Source of the DNA: Spongiactinospora sp. TRM90649
Lineage (GTDB): Bacteria > Actinomycetota > Actinomycetes > Streptosporangiales > Streptosporangiaceae
Direction: 5' to 3'
Length of the DNA: 64,000 nt
NCBI RefSeq assembly: GCF_029382225.1
Contig: NZ_JARLTC010000034.1
Coordinates: 62,001-126,000, forward strand
Part shown: positions 50,526-59,992 of the stretch, piece by piece
Numbering within the stretch: position 1 is the first letter of the stretch
How the letters are laid out: each line of letters starts with the position of its first letter
The notes under the pieces: generated by a model
Database searches by the model: none
Seen by the model: the letters and a program-made list of their open reading frames with translations, nothing else
Told to the model about the DNA's origin: nothing
Position numbers and translations under genes: made by a program

Positions 50526-50830
50526 TCAGGCAGCGGGGCGCCGGACGCGGTAGGTGACGTGCTCGGCCGACGGGGTGGAGACCAGGCCGGTCTTCTCCAG
50601 GTCGATCCGGGGCCGTCGCCGCGCGGCGCGATGTGCACGGTCAGCAGGTCGGCCAGCCCCGCGCGCAGGTAGGCGTAGCAGAGGTCGCCGCCGCCCATGA
50701 TCACGACATCCTGGAGTCCAGGCTGACGTGGCCGGGGGCGCCCGCGTACTCGAAGGTCTGCACGATCAGCTCGCCGTCGACGACGGCGTGGAAGACCCCG
50801 TGGAAGAGGCCGCCGGTGCGACGGTCAAGC
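50526..50830 (-). pseudogene. Fused remnants of a SRPBCC gene and a RibD-type reductase gene
   Basis: Near 50718-50830 a minus-strand frame reads GGLFHGVFHAVVDGELIVQT and FEYAGAPGHVSLDS, the middle of a SRPBCC/AHSA1 protein. It stops and abuts VVIMGGGDLCYAYLRAGLADLLTVHIAP of a RibD C-terminal-like dihydrofolate-reductase fold (in parts). After another break RIDLEKTGLVSTPSAEHVTY ends that protein in a different frame. None of this can make a working protein. It marks at least two deletions. Confidence 0.65.
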
Positions 50831-50840
50831 GGCAATACGA

Positions 50841-50873
50841 AAGCCCCCAGGCGCGAGACGCGCCCGGGGGCTT
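50841..50873 (-). terminator. Terminator-like hairpin after the dihydrofolate-reductase-like gene
   Basis: AAGCCCCC (50841-50848) pairs with GGGGGCTT (50866-50873), with inner GC-rich pairing around AGAC. Read leftwards, the stem ends in CTTTCG, giving a short T-run. It lies 17 bases after the stop at 50890. Confidence 0.65.
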
Positions 50874-50889
50874 GGGGGAACTTCTCAGG

Positions 50890-51429
50890 TCAGGAGTCGG
50901 CCCGTCCGTAGACCAGGTGCAGGACCCCGGTGGAGAAGGTCGTCGAGTCGGTCAGGCGCAGCGGCACCTGCGCGCCGTCCTCGAAGAGCCGCTTGCCGGA
51001 GCCGACCACGATCGGGTGCACCAGCAGGTGCAGTTCGTCCAGCAGGCCCGCGCGCAGCAGCGAGGCGACGAGCGTGCCGCTGCCGGTGATGGCGAGGTTG
51101 CCGCCCGGCTCCTCCTTGATCCGGGCCAGCTCCTTGACGACGTCGCCGCTGACGAGCGTGGAGTTCTGCCAGTCGGCGGAGGTCAGCGTGTTGGACACGA
51201 CGTACTTGGGGGTGCCGTTCATGTGGCCGGCCAGGTCGTCGGTGGAGGTGGGCCAGTAGCCCGCGAACTCCTCGTAGGTGCGACGGCCCAGGAGCATGGC
51301 CTCGCTGTCGTTCATCATGGCCTGGACGGCGTTGCCCATGTCCTCGTCGAAGTACGGGAAGTGCCACTGGTCAGGGGCCTCGACGACGCCGTCGAGGGAG
51401 ATGAAGAGGCCACTGATGATCTTGCGCAT
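50890..51429 (-). CDS. RibD C-terminal-type dihydrofolate-reductase-fold protein
   Basis: From ATG 51429 (GGAG eight bases upstream) this is 179 residues. It opens MRKIISGLFISLDGVVEAPD and has MLLGRRTYEEFAGYWP, KYVVSNTLTSADWQNS and NLAITGSGTLVASLLRAGLLDELHLLVHPIVVGSGKRLFED (in parts). That is the full NADPH-binding and active-site frame of the stand-alone RibD_C family common in actinomycetes. The substrate is unknown; it is not a true FolA. It lies downstream of the SRPBCC gene on the same strand. Confidence 0.9.
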   Translation of the reverse strand: MRKIISGLFISLDGVVEAPDQWHFPYFDEDMGNAVQAMMNDSEAMLLGRRTYEEFAGYWPTSTDDLAGHMNGTPKYVVSNTLTSADWQNSTLVSGDVVKELARIKEEPGGNLAITGSGTLVASLLRAGLLDELHLLVHPIVVGSGKRLFEDGAQVPLRLTDSTTFSTGVLHLVYGRADS

Positions 51430-51482
51430 TGCGATATCTCCGTTGTTCTCAGGTGTTTTTCCGCGAAGTAGTGCTTTTTGAT

Positions 51483-52229
51483 TCAGGCCGACAGACGGGC
51501 CAGCCACGCCTGCCACGCCTGCTCGGTCTCCCGCCGGTCCACGCCCTTCGCGAAGACGTGGTGGGTGACGACCATCGGGCGGCGGAACCCGCGGACGAAT
51601 CGGTACAGCGCGTCGTCCGTGCGGACCCCGAGGGTGTCCGCGTTGGTGAAGTCGACGACGCCGTCGATCGGCGGCAGGCCCTCCGGAGCGAGCCGGGCCC
51701 GGTCGCCGAGCGCCGGGCGGCCGGTCAGCCCGAGGGCGCCGGGGACCCGGTCGAACACCGTGTCCGCATCGGGCGCCGACGGGGCCACCGCCATGATCGG
51801 CGTCGCGGTACGGCCCGCGAAGTGGCCGAGATACGCGCCGAGCGTGCCGAAGTACATCGCGCCGCCCTTGCGCATCGCGTCGTACTCGGCCTCCCAGTCG
51901 TCGCCGGGCAGGAAGCCGTCGGTCACCAGCCGCAGCACCGTGCCGGACCGCTCGCGCCCCTCGATGAGGAACTCGAACGCGATGAACCGGCCGTCCGGCG
52001 CCTCCTCACTGCGGTGGGCGAACCGCCGCAGCGGTTCCCAGGCGGTGATGGTGGACTCCATGACGAACCCGCCCAGGTCAGTGCGGACCGCCCCGCCCTC
52101 GCCCGGCTCGACCTCGGTACGCCCCATGTACCAGGAGTCGTAGCCGGGCCCGGTGGCGATCGCCTGCCACACCTGCTCCGGGGTCGCGTCGGTCTCGACC
52201 TCGTCATGCTGCTGGAACTCGCGCCCCAT
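51483..52229 (-). CDS. SRPBCC-domain protein coupled to an ArsR regulator
   Basis: From ATG 52229, with a perfect AAGGAG seven bases upstream, this is 248 residues. The N-terminal SRPBCC/AHSA1 domain (about 5-140) has VETDATPEQVWQAIATGPGY and WYMGRTEVEPGEGG. The C-terminal 100 residues (GALGLTGRPALGDRARL; YRFVRGFRRPMVVTHHVFA) form a second, similar half. Such proteins bind hydrophobic ligands. It starts at the very end of the ArsR gene, so the pair is one operon. ArsR-SRPBCC pairs are common in actinomycetes, with unknown ligand. Confidence 0.85.
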   Translation of the reverse strand: MGREFQQHDEVETDATPEQVWQAIATGPGYDSWYMGRTEVEPGEGGAVRTDLGGFVMESTITAWEPLRRFAHRSEEAPDGRFIAFEFLIEGRERSGTVLRLVTDGFLPGDDWEAEYDAMRKGGAMYFGTLGAYLGHFAGRTATPIMAVAPSAPDADTVFDRVPGALGLTGRPALGDRARLAPEGLPPIDGVVDFTNADTLGVRTDDALYRFVRGFRRPMVVTHHVFAKGVDRRETEQAWQAWLARLSA

Positions 52230-52230
52230 G

Positions 52231-52836
52231 TCAGGACTCCTTCGTTTCGGGCGCACGGGACGGTGCGGCGGGATGGACGGCGACGACGATCCGGTACGTG
52301 CGCCCGGCGGGGGCGTCGCCGTCGTGGTAGCGGCCGACCAGGGAAGTGACCGCCTGGCCGAGCTCCTCGGCGAAGGCGGCCCGATCGGCCGCGGAGGCGA
52401 AGCGCACCTCGCCGTCGATGGCGAAGGTCGCCACCGGCTTGCCGGCCCGCGCCGCGCCGGTGATCAGCGCCCCCACGTCACGCACGAGCTGACCCGCCAG
52501 CGCGAGCAGCCACCGCGCCGACAACCGGTCGGGCGCCCGTCCCGGATCGGGCGCCACCGAGATCAGCGCGGTGGGGGATATCACATACGACGCCGCGGTG
52601 GCCTGGAGCACCCGCTCGGTCATATTGCCCTTGCGACGCTCCTCGACCAGTTCCACCAGCCCATGCCGCTCCAGCTCGCGCAGGTGGTAGTTCACCTTCT
52701 GCCGAGCCAGCCCCACACGCTCGGCCAACCCCGCCGCCGACCCCGGCACGGCCAGTTCGGCCAGCAACCGGGCCCGCATCGGATCCAGAGAGACCGCCGC
52801 CACAGCCGGATCTTCGATCACCGCCACGTCGAACAT
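52231..52836 (-). CDS. ArsR-type helix-turn-helix regulator
   Basis: In this 201-residue protein residues 15-75 form a winged helix (LDPMRARLLAELAVPGSAAGLAERVGLARQKVNYHLRELE, in parts) and a wing ending VEERRKGNMTERVLQAT. The remaining 120 residues are a ligand-type domain (FAIDGEVRFASAADRAAFAE). Metal-binding cysteines are absent. It heads a two-gene operon with the SRPBCC protein, and a tandem operator stands upstream. Confidence 0.88.
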   Translation of the reverse strand: MFDVAVIEDPAVAAVSLDPMRARLLAELAVPGSAAGLAERVGLARQKVNYHLRELERHGLVELVEERRKGNMTERVLQATAASYVISPTALISVAPDPGRAPDRLSARWLLALAGQLVRDVGALITGAARAGKPVATFAIDGEVRFASAADRAAFAEELGQAVTSLVGRYHDGDAPAGRTYRIVVAVHPAAPSRAPETKES

Positions 52837-52847
52837 GCATGCAGCCT

Positions 52848-52893
52848 CTCACCGACAAGCTCTCTTGTCAAGACAAACAAAATTGTCGGTGAG
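52848..52893. promoter_or_regulatory. Tandem GACAA-N6-TTGTC operators upstream of arsR-like gene
   Basis: GACAA occurs at 52854-52858 and 52872-52876 and TTGTC at 52865-52869 and 52883-52887. The two copies of GACAA-N6-TTGTC are thus separated by two bases. The whole array is enclosed in an 11-base inverted repeat, CTCACCGACAA / TTGTCGGTGAG. It lies 12-57 bases before the regulator start. Confidence 0.75.
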
Positions 52894-52920
52894 CGGCGTC
52901 GGTCCTGCGTCGGTCCTGTG

Positions 52921-53267
52921 TCAGTCGAAGTCCTCTATGTGCGGAGCGGCCATTCCCGTGGCGCCCTCGATCCTGGCCAGTGCCATCCGCGCGTGCTCAC
53001 GGATGCCGGCCTCTCAGCCGGCATGTCGTCCAAGGCCCTGAGGCGGGCCTGGATCTCCCTGTCCGCCAGCAGGCCCACCTCGACGGCCGCCCATGAGACC
53101 CCCAGGGCGTCGCTGTACTCCAGCGCCAGTTCGTCCACCGGCAGACGCGCCCGGGCGAGGATGTCCGTCTGCCGGTCGGCGTCCAGAGCCAGCCGGGCCA
53201 GGGCGCGGACGAGCCGGCGGAGCACGAGTATCGGGTCGGGCCTTTGAGTCTCGTGGGCGGTGTTCAA
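52921..53267 (-). pseudogene. Frameshifted small helical protein downstream of a pentapeptide-repeat gene
   Basis: From a TTG that overlaps the upstream stop (TTGA), the frame encodes a helical protein: ILVLRRLVRALARLALDADR and ALEYSDALGVSWAAVEVGLL, then LRALDDMPAE. Near 53015-53025, between two GGCCGGC-like runs, the coding pattern moves to another frame (EAGIREHARMALARIEGATG ... IEDFD, stop at 52921). In the original frame translation continues to 52935. I do not recognise the family. A single-base error or real mutation would explain it. Confidence 0.5.
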
Positions 53268-54694
53268 TCGCCGGGGCCGGGCAGGACGCCGTGGGCGACG
53301 GGCTGGGCGCCGGACCACATCAGGCCGCCGAGGACGATCAGCGCGGCCAGGGCGAACCAGCACGCGGCGCGGCCGTAGCGCAGGCCGTAGCCGCTGATCA
53401 GCCAGTAGGCCCACAGGAGCCAGCGGCCGGGGCCCGATCGGGCGTGGCGGCGCATCTCCATCTCGCCGAAGGCGAAGTCGGTGGCCGTGTGCCGGTCCTC
53501 GACCCCGGCGCGCAGGCGGGAGTAGAGGGTGGCGAGCTGTTTGGCCGTGGGCGGCGGGGCGCCGCCGGACGGCACGGGCCGGTCCCACAGGGCGCGCTCG
53601 TCGGCCAGCACCCGACGCCGCCCCCACCAGCGCAGCGGCGGCCAGCGCAACGCCACGCGCACGCCGCGCGGGGTGTCGGCGAACACGCAGTCGGACAGGC
53701 GCAGCAGCTCCGGATGGCGCAGCCCGGTGAAGCTGCATCCGGAAAGGTCGAGCCCGGAAAGGCGCAGCCCGGTGCTGGCCGCGACCTCGCGAAGGGAGAC
53801 CAGCCGTACCGACTCCTTGCCGGTCAGGGACGCCGCCTCGCGGATCATCGCCCCCTCAAGGTCGGCCTGCGCCTTGCACAGGCGCACGGTCAGCGGGCCG
53901 CCCGCCACGCGCAGGCGGCGCATGTCCACCGTGCACCCGGCGGCGGTGAGCGCCAGCCCGGCCCCGGCGTCCGCGCCCGCCAGGGACAACGCGCCGCCCA
54001 CCGCGCTCGGCGCGAGGTACGCCGACGCGGAGAACCGCGCCGCCGCGAACGACGCGTGCCCCGCGAAGGCCGCCCTGCGGAAGGAGACCACCCGGACGAA
54101 CCGGGCCGCGCGGAAGCTGGCGTTCGCGTTGAAGCGGACGCCGTCGAAGCTGGCCAGGCCGGTGAACGCGGTGCCGTGGAACGAGGCGTCCTTGCCGAAC
54201 ACGGCCGAGTCGAGCACGGCGTCGCCGCTGACGGAGGCCCCGTCGAACACCGCGTATCCGCCCACCCTGGCCTCGGAGAGTGACAGATGACTGGCAAAGT
54301 GCACGTCCCTGAAGCAGACGTTTCTCGTGAAACCAGCGTTGTAGAAGGAGGCCAGCCCGTGAAAACAGGCATGGTCGAAGGAGACGTCGCCCTCGAACAC
54401 CGCCCCGCCGAAGCGGGCGTCGCCGTCGAAGACCGCGTGATCGAACCGGGCGCGTCCCAGCCGCCCGCCGGTCACACTCAGCATGTGTTCCAGCAGTCTG
54501 CCTGGAACACGCACCCCGCGCAGATCGATCGCTGGGGCCAGCCCTCGGGTGAAGCCGCTCACGTCGGACAGCGTCGCTTTCAGCGCGGCGTCCAGTTCGT
54601 CGGGTTCGAGATGGGCGAGACACCGCCCGTACGGCCTCCGGGCCGCCCCCATGCACGCGGAGCATGTCGCCCAGCCGACATCCCATGGTTGCAT
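53264..54694 (-). CDS. Pentapeptide-repeat protein with N-terminal Cys motif and C-terminal helices
   Basis: From ATG 54694 this is about 476 residues; a GTG at 54721 would add nine. The N-terminus WATCSACMGAARRPYGRCLAHL resembles a small zinc-binding knuckle. Pentapeptide repeats with F/A centres (ARFDHAVFDGDARFGGAVFE) follow, then a linker. Two membrane segments (about 415-435 and 440-465: GRWLLWAYWLISGYGLRYG; AACWFALAALIVLGGLMW) are joined by the short YGRA turn found in related actinobacterial proteins. The role is unknown. Confidence 0.85.
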   Translation of the reverse strand: MQPWDVGWATCSACMGAARRPYGRCLAHLEPDELDAALKATLSDVSGFTRGLAPAIDLRGVRVPGRLLEHMLSVTGGRLGRARFDHAVFDGDARFGGAVFEGDVSFDHACFHGLASFYNAGFTRNVCFRDVHFASHLSLSEARVGGYAVFDGASVSGDAVLDSAVFGKDASFHGTAFTGLASFDGVRFNANASFRAARFVRVVSFRRAAFAGHASFAAARFSASAYLAPSAVGGALSLAGADAGAGLALTAAGCTVDMRRLRVAGGPLTVRLCKAQADLEGAMIREAASLTGKESVRLVSLREVAASTGLRLSGLDLSGCSFTGLRHPELLRLSDCVFADTPRGVRVALRWPPLRWWGRRRVLADERALWDRPVPSGGAPPPTAKQLATLYSRLRAGVEDRHTATDFAFGEMEMRRHARSGPGRWLLWAYWLISGYGLRYGRAACWFALAALIVLGGLMWSGAQPVAHGVLPGPGD

Positions 54695-54901
54695 ACATCG
54701 GTCATACACGTTATGTCGCACTGCGTGAACAGTCCGTAAGGATGAATTCAGGTCGCCTCACCCTCCCCAACCTAGGAAAACACGCTTTCCAGCTCTCCGG
54801 GAGAGTGCCCCGCCGTGACGGACCGGTCACCGTGGCGAGACGGTGACCGGTCCGGGAGGGGCGGCAGAGCGGGGAGCGTGGGGTGCGGGCCGCGCTACCG
54901 G

Positions 54902-55792
54902 TCAGTCGGCCTTGGTGGCGTCCGGGTCGTCCAGGGCGAGGTTGAGTTCCAGGACGTTGACGGCGGGCTCGCCCATGAAGCCGAGGGCGCGGCCGGTGGT
55001 GTGGGACTCGATCAGTTCCTCCACCCGCTGGACGGGCAGGCCGCGTTCGCGGGCGACGCGTGGGGCCTGGATCCGGGCGTAGGCCGGGGAGATGTGCGGG
55101 TCGAGACCGGAGCCGCTGGCGGTGACCGCGTCGGCGGGGACCTGGGCGACGGCGTCGCCCCGCACGGGGACCGTGCGCCCGGCCGCGTAGTCCTCGCCGG
55201 GCTTGCCGCACTCGACCGGCACGCCCTGGTAGGAGGTGGTGAACGGGGTGGCCGGGCACGCCTGGTTGACCGACACCGCCCGCTTGGGCGCGCCCACGGC
55301 CGGGAAGACCTTCAGCACCGCGCCTACGCCGTCAGGGGTGCAGTACGGTCGGCCGCCGCGCACGCCGTCCAGTTCGCCCGCCGCCTTGGAGCGGGCGCAG
55401 ACCTGGGTGAGCAGCGACTGACGGCCTTCGTCGGGATTGCCCTCGTCGTCCTTCTGCCCGGGCACCGGAAGCGTGTCCACCACGTCCTCAGGCCCCAGGT
55501 TACTGGCGGCGGCGGACAGCATGTCGTAGCCGTCCCCGGCCGCCGACGGGCGGCTCTGGAAGTACTTCGGTATCGGCTCGCCCTCGGCGTCGGTGAAGAG
55601 CTGCCCGATGACGGCGCTACCGATCACCTTGCCGTCCTTCTCCACCGGCGAGCCGTTGGCCTTGTCGTTGAACAGCGCCTGGGCCACTCCCGTGACCACC
55701 AGCGGGTAGATCACGCCGGTGACCAGCGTGAGCACCAGCACCGCGCGCAGCGCGGCCAGGTGCGAGCCGATCCAGGCTGGCAGACGATGCAT
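54902..55792 (-). CDS. kdpC: Potassium-transporting ATPase subunit KdpC, extended form
   Basis: This 296-residue protein has the single N-terminal helix (LRAVLVLTLVTGVIYPLVVTG, in part) and KdpC motifs IGSAVIGQLF, YFQSRPSAAG, ASGSGLDPHISPAYARIQ and NVLELNLALD. Normal KdpC is about 190 residues. Roughly 100 extra residues sit between SNLGP and ADAVTASGSGLDPH and contain four cysteines in the pattern VCARS, YCTPD, ACPAT, ECGKP. KdpC stabilises the KdpA-KdpB complex. It follows kdpB by three bases. Confidence 0.93.
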   Translation of the reverse strand: MHRLPAWIGSHLAALRAVLVLTLVTGVIYPLVVTGVAQALFNDKANGSPVEKDGKVIGSAVIGQLFTDAEGEPIPKYFQSRPSAAGDGYDMLSAAASNLGPEDVVDTLPVPGQKDDEGNPDEGRQSLLTQVCARSKAAGELDGVRGGRPYCTPDGVGAVLKVFPAVGAPKRAVSVNQACPATPFTTSYQGVPVECGKPGEDYAAGRTVPVRGDAVAQVPADAVTASGSGLDPHISPAYARIQAPRVARERGLPVQRVEELIESHTTGRALGFMGEPAVNVLELNLALDDPDATKAD

Positions 55793-55795
55793 GGT

Positions 55796-57922
<2,127 letters not shown>

Positions 57923-57923
57923 G

Positions 57924-59585
57924 CTAGGAAAGCCCTTCTGCGAGCGGCCCGAGCGCGAGCGCCGGGAGGAACGTCAAGGCGACCAGGACCACGGTGACCC
58001 CCACGACCATGCCGACGAACTGCGGCCGGTAGGTGGGCAGTGTGCCCGCCGACTCGGGGACGGGGGACTGGCGGGCCAGCGACCCGGCCAGCGCCAGCAC
58101 GAAGATGATCGGCAGGAACCGGCCGAACAGCATGCACAGCCCGAGCGCGATGTCGTACCAGGGGGTGTTCACGGTGACCCCGCCGAACGCCGACCCGTTG
58201 TTGTTGGACGCGCTGGTGAAGGCGTAGAGGATCTCGGAGAAGCCGTGCGGTCCCGAGTTCAGCATCGCGGCCAGGCCGGCCTCGTTGCCCATCGCCGCCG
58301 CCGTGCCGATCAGCACCAGCACCGGGGTGACCAGGAAGTACATCGAGGCGAGCTTGATCTCCCTGGCGCCGATCTTCTTGCCCAGGTACTCGGGGGTGCG
58401 GCCCACCATCAGGCCGGCCACGAAGACGGTGATGACCGCGAGGATCAGCATGCCGTACAGTCCGGAGCCGACGCCGCCCGGCGCGACCTCGCCGAGCATC
58501 ATGTTGAACATGGTCATCATCCCGCCGAGCGGGGTGTATGAGTCGTGGAAGGAGTCCACCGCGCCGGTCGAGGTGAGCGTGGTCGCGGCGCCGAACGTGG
58601 CCGAGTTGGCCACGCCGAACCTGACGTCCTTGCCCTCCATCGCCGCGCCCACGGCCTGCGGCACGGTGGCGTTCCCGCTCAGCTCGAAGACGTTGGCGAG
58701 GATCACGCTGGCCACGGCGATCACGCCCATCACGGCCACGATCGCGTAGCCCTGGCGGACCTGCCCGACCATCCGGCCGAAGGTGCGCGGCAGCGCGAAC
58801 GGGATCAGCAGGATGAGGAAGATCTCCACCCAGTTGGTCCAGCTCGTGGCGTTCTCGAAGGGGTGGGCGGAGTTGGTGTTGTAGAACCCGCCGCCGTTGG
58901 TGCCGAGCTCCTTGATGACCTCTTGGGAGGCCACCGGGCCGCCGGTCATGTTCTGCGTGGCGCCGCCCAGCGTGGTGATCTCGTGCGGGCCGGTGAAGTT
59001 CTGCACCAGGCCCCCGGCGACCAGCACCAGCGCGCCGACCACGGCGATCGGCAGCAGGATGCGGATGGTGCCGCGCACCAGGTCCACCCAGAAGTTGCCG
59101 AGGTCCTCGGTGCGGCTGCGGGCGAAGCCGCGCACCAGCGCCATGGCCACGGCCATGCCGACCGCCGCCGAGACGAAGTTCTGCACGGCCAGGCCGGCCA
59201 TCTGCACCAGGTGGCCCATGGTGGACTCGCCGGAGTACGCCTGCCAGTTGGTGTTGGTGACGAAGCTGACCGCGGTGTTCCAGGCGATGTGGTCGGTGAC
59301 CGGGGGGAAGCCCAGGCTGAGGAACAGTTCGTCCTGGAGGCGCTGCAGGCCGTACAGGAAGAGCAGCGAGATCACCGAGAAGGCCAGGACGGCACGCGCG
59401 TAGGCGCTCCAGCGCTGGCCCGCGTCGGCGTCCACGCCGAGCAGCCGGTAGATCCCGCGCTCGACGCGGCTGTGCCGTACGCCGGTGTAGACCCGGTACA
59501 TGTAGTCGCCGAGCGGTTTGTGCACCGTGACCATCGCGAGGACCAGGGAGACGACGAAGACGGCCCCGGCCACGGTGGGGCTCAT
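57924..59585 (-). CDS. kdpA: Potassium-transporting ATPase potassium-binding subunit KdpA
   Basis: This 553-residue polytopic protein has about ten helices and four selectivity-filter loops, including [16 protein letters not shown] and [18 protein letters not shown]. It selects and carries K+ into the cell under KdpB drive. Its ATG lies inside the stop of kdpF (TGATG). The length and all conserved loops look complete. Confidence 0.97.
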   Translation of the reverse strand: MSPTVAGAVFVVSLVLAMVTVHKPLGDYMYRVYTGVRHSRVERGIYRLLGVDADAGQRWSAYARAVLAFSVISLLFLYGLQRLQDELFLSLGFPPVTDHIAWNTAVSFVTNTNWQAYSGESTMGHLVQMAGLAVQNFVSAAVGMAVAMALVRGFARSRTEDLGNFWVDLVRGTIRILLPIAVVGALVLVAGGLVQNFTGPHEITTLGGATQNMTGGPVASQEVIKELGTNGGGFYNTNSAHPFENATSWTNWVEIFLILLIPFALPRTFGRMVGQVRQGYAIVAVMGVIAVASVILANVFELSGNATVPQAVGAAMEGKDVRFGVANSATFGAATTLTSTGAVDSFHDSYTPLGGMMTMFNMMLGEVAPGGVGSGLYGMLILAVITVFVAGLMVGRTPEYLGKKIGAREIKLASMYFLVTPVLVLIGTAAAMGNEAGLAAMLNSGPHGFSEILYAFTSASNNNGSAFGGVTVNTPWYDIALGLCMLFGRFLPIIFVLALAGSLARQSPVPESAGTLPTYRPQFVGMVVGVTVVLVALTFLPALALGPLAEGLS

Positions 59586-59674
59586 CAGAACCGCTCCGGG
59601 AACAGCAGCGCGGCGACCATGAAGATCACCAGCAGTGCGGCCACGCCCAGGCCGATGGCGTTGACCGCGCTCAC
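59585..59674 (-). CDS. kdpF: Small potassium ATPase subunit KdpF
   Basis: This 29-residue single-helix protein starts at GTG 59674 and reads [18 protein letters not shown], then [11 protein letters not shown]. The C-terminal FPERF matches the KdpF pattern (LxxALLxPERF). It stabilises the KdpABC complex in the membrane. Its start overlaps the stop of another tiny gene (GTGA) and its stop overlaps kdpA. Confidence 0.9.
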   Translation of the reverse strand: MSAVNAIGLGVAALLVIFMVAALLFPERF

Positions 59675-59754
59675 AGTCGTTCCACCGCCCGCACGACCAG
59701 CCCGAAGATCGCGAAGATCACGACCGTCAGGGCGACGAAGATGACGTCGGCCAT
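59671..59754 (-). CDS. 27-residue membrane microprotein at the head of the kdp operon
   Basis: ATG 59754 has an excellent GGAGGAG about seven bases upstream. The product is [19 protein letters not shown] followed by VVRAVERL, one membrane helix with a basic end. Its stop overlaps the kdpF start. Similar tiny ORFs precede kdpF in other actinomycetes, but I know of no assigned function. The strong ribosome-binding site and coupling show it is expressed and probably sets translation of kdpF. Confidence 0.75.
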   Translation of the reverse strand: MADVIFVALTVVIFAIFGLVVRAVERL

Positions 59755-59842
59755 CCCCTTACTCCTCCAGCTCGGCTTACGACCGGCGGATCCGCCGGCT
59801 ATCGGTTGAATGAAATACGGCTTCTAGAGCGATTTGGTGAAT

Positions 59843-59954
59843 CTTGACGGCATATATACGTCGCTACGGGAAATCTTGACGCCCCGCATACAGGGCGAAC
59901 GAGGCGTCAGAATCGCGTCAATATCGGCGGCATGGGCGTAGCGAACGCGTCAAG
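59843..59954. promoter_or_regulatory. Symmetric array of TTGACG motifs in the kdp divergent promoter
   Basis: CTTGACG stands at 59843-59849 and 59875-59881 (32 bases apart). Its complement CGTCAA stands at 59916-59921 and 59948-59953 (also 32 apart), symmetric about position 59898. An extra CGTCA is at 59905-59909. The region is AT-richer than the genes. This is the natural place for KdpE binding, serving both kdpXFABC and kdpDE. Confidence 0.65.
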
Positions 59955-59992
59955 AAGGGTGTGATTATTAGAAAGTCGATATTTGCTGGCAT

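Noticed and set aside
59755-59992. ydaO-type cyclic-di-AMP riboswitch upstream of kdp
   Set aside because: The spacer is short and shows operator-like TTGACG repeats but not the conserved ydaO core segments.
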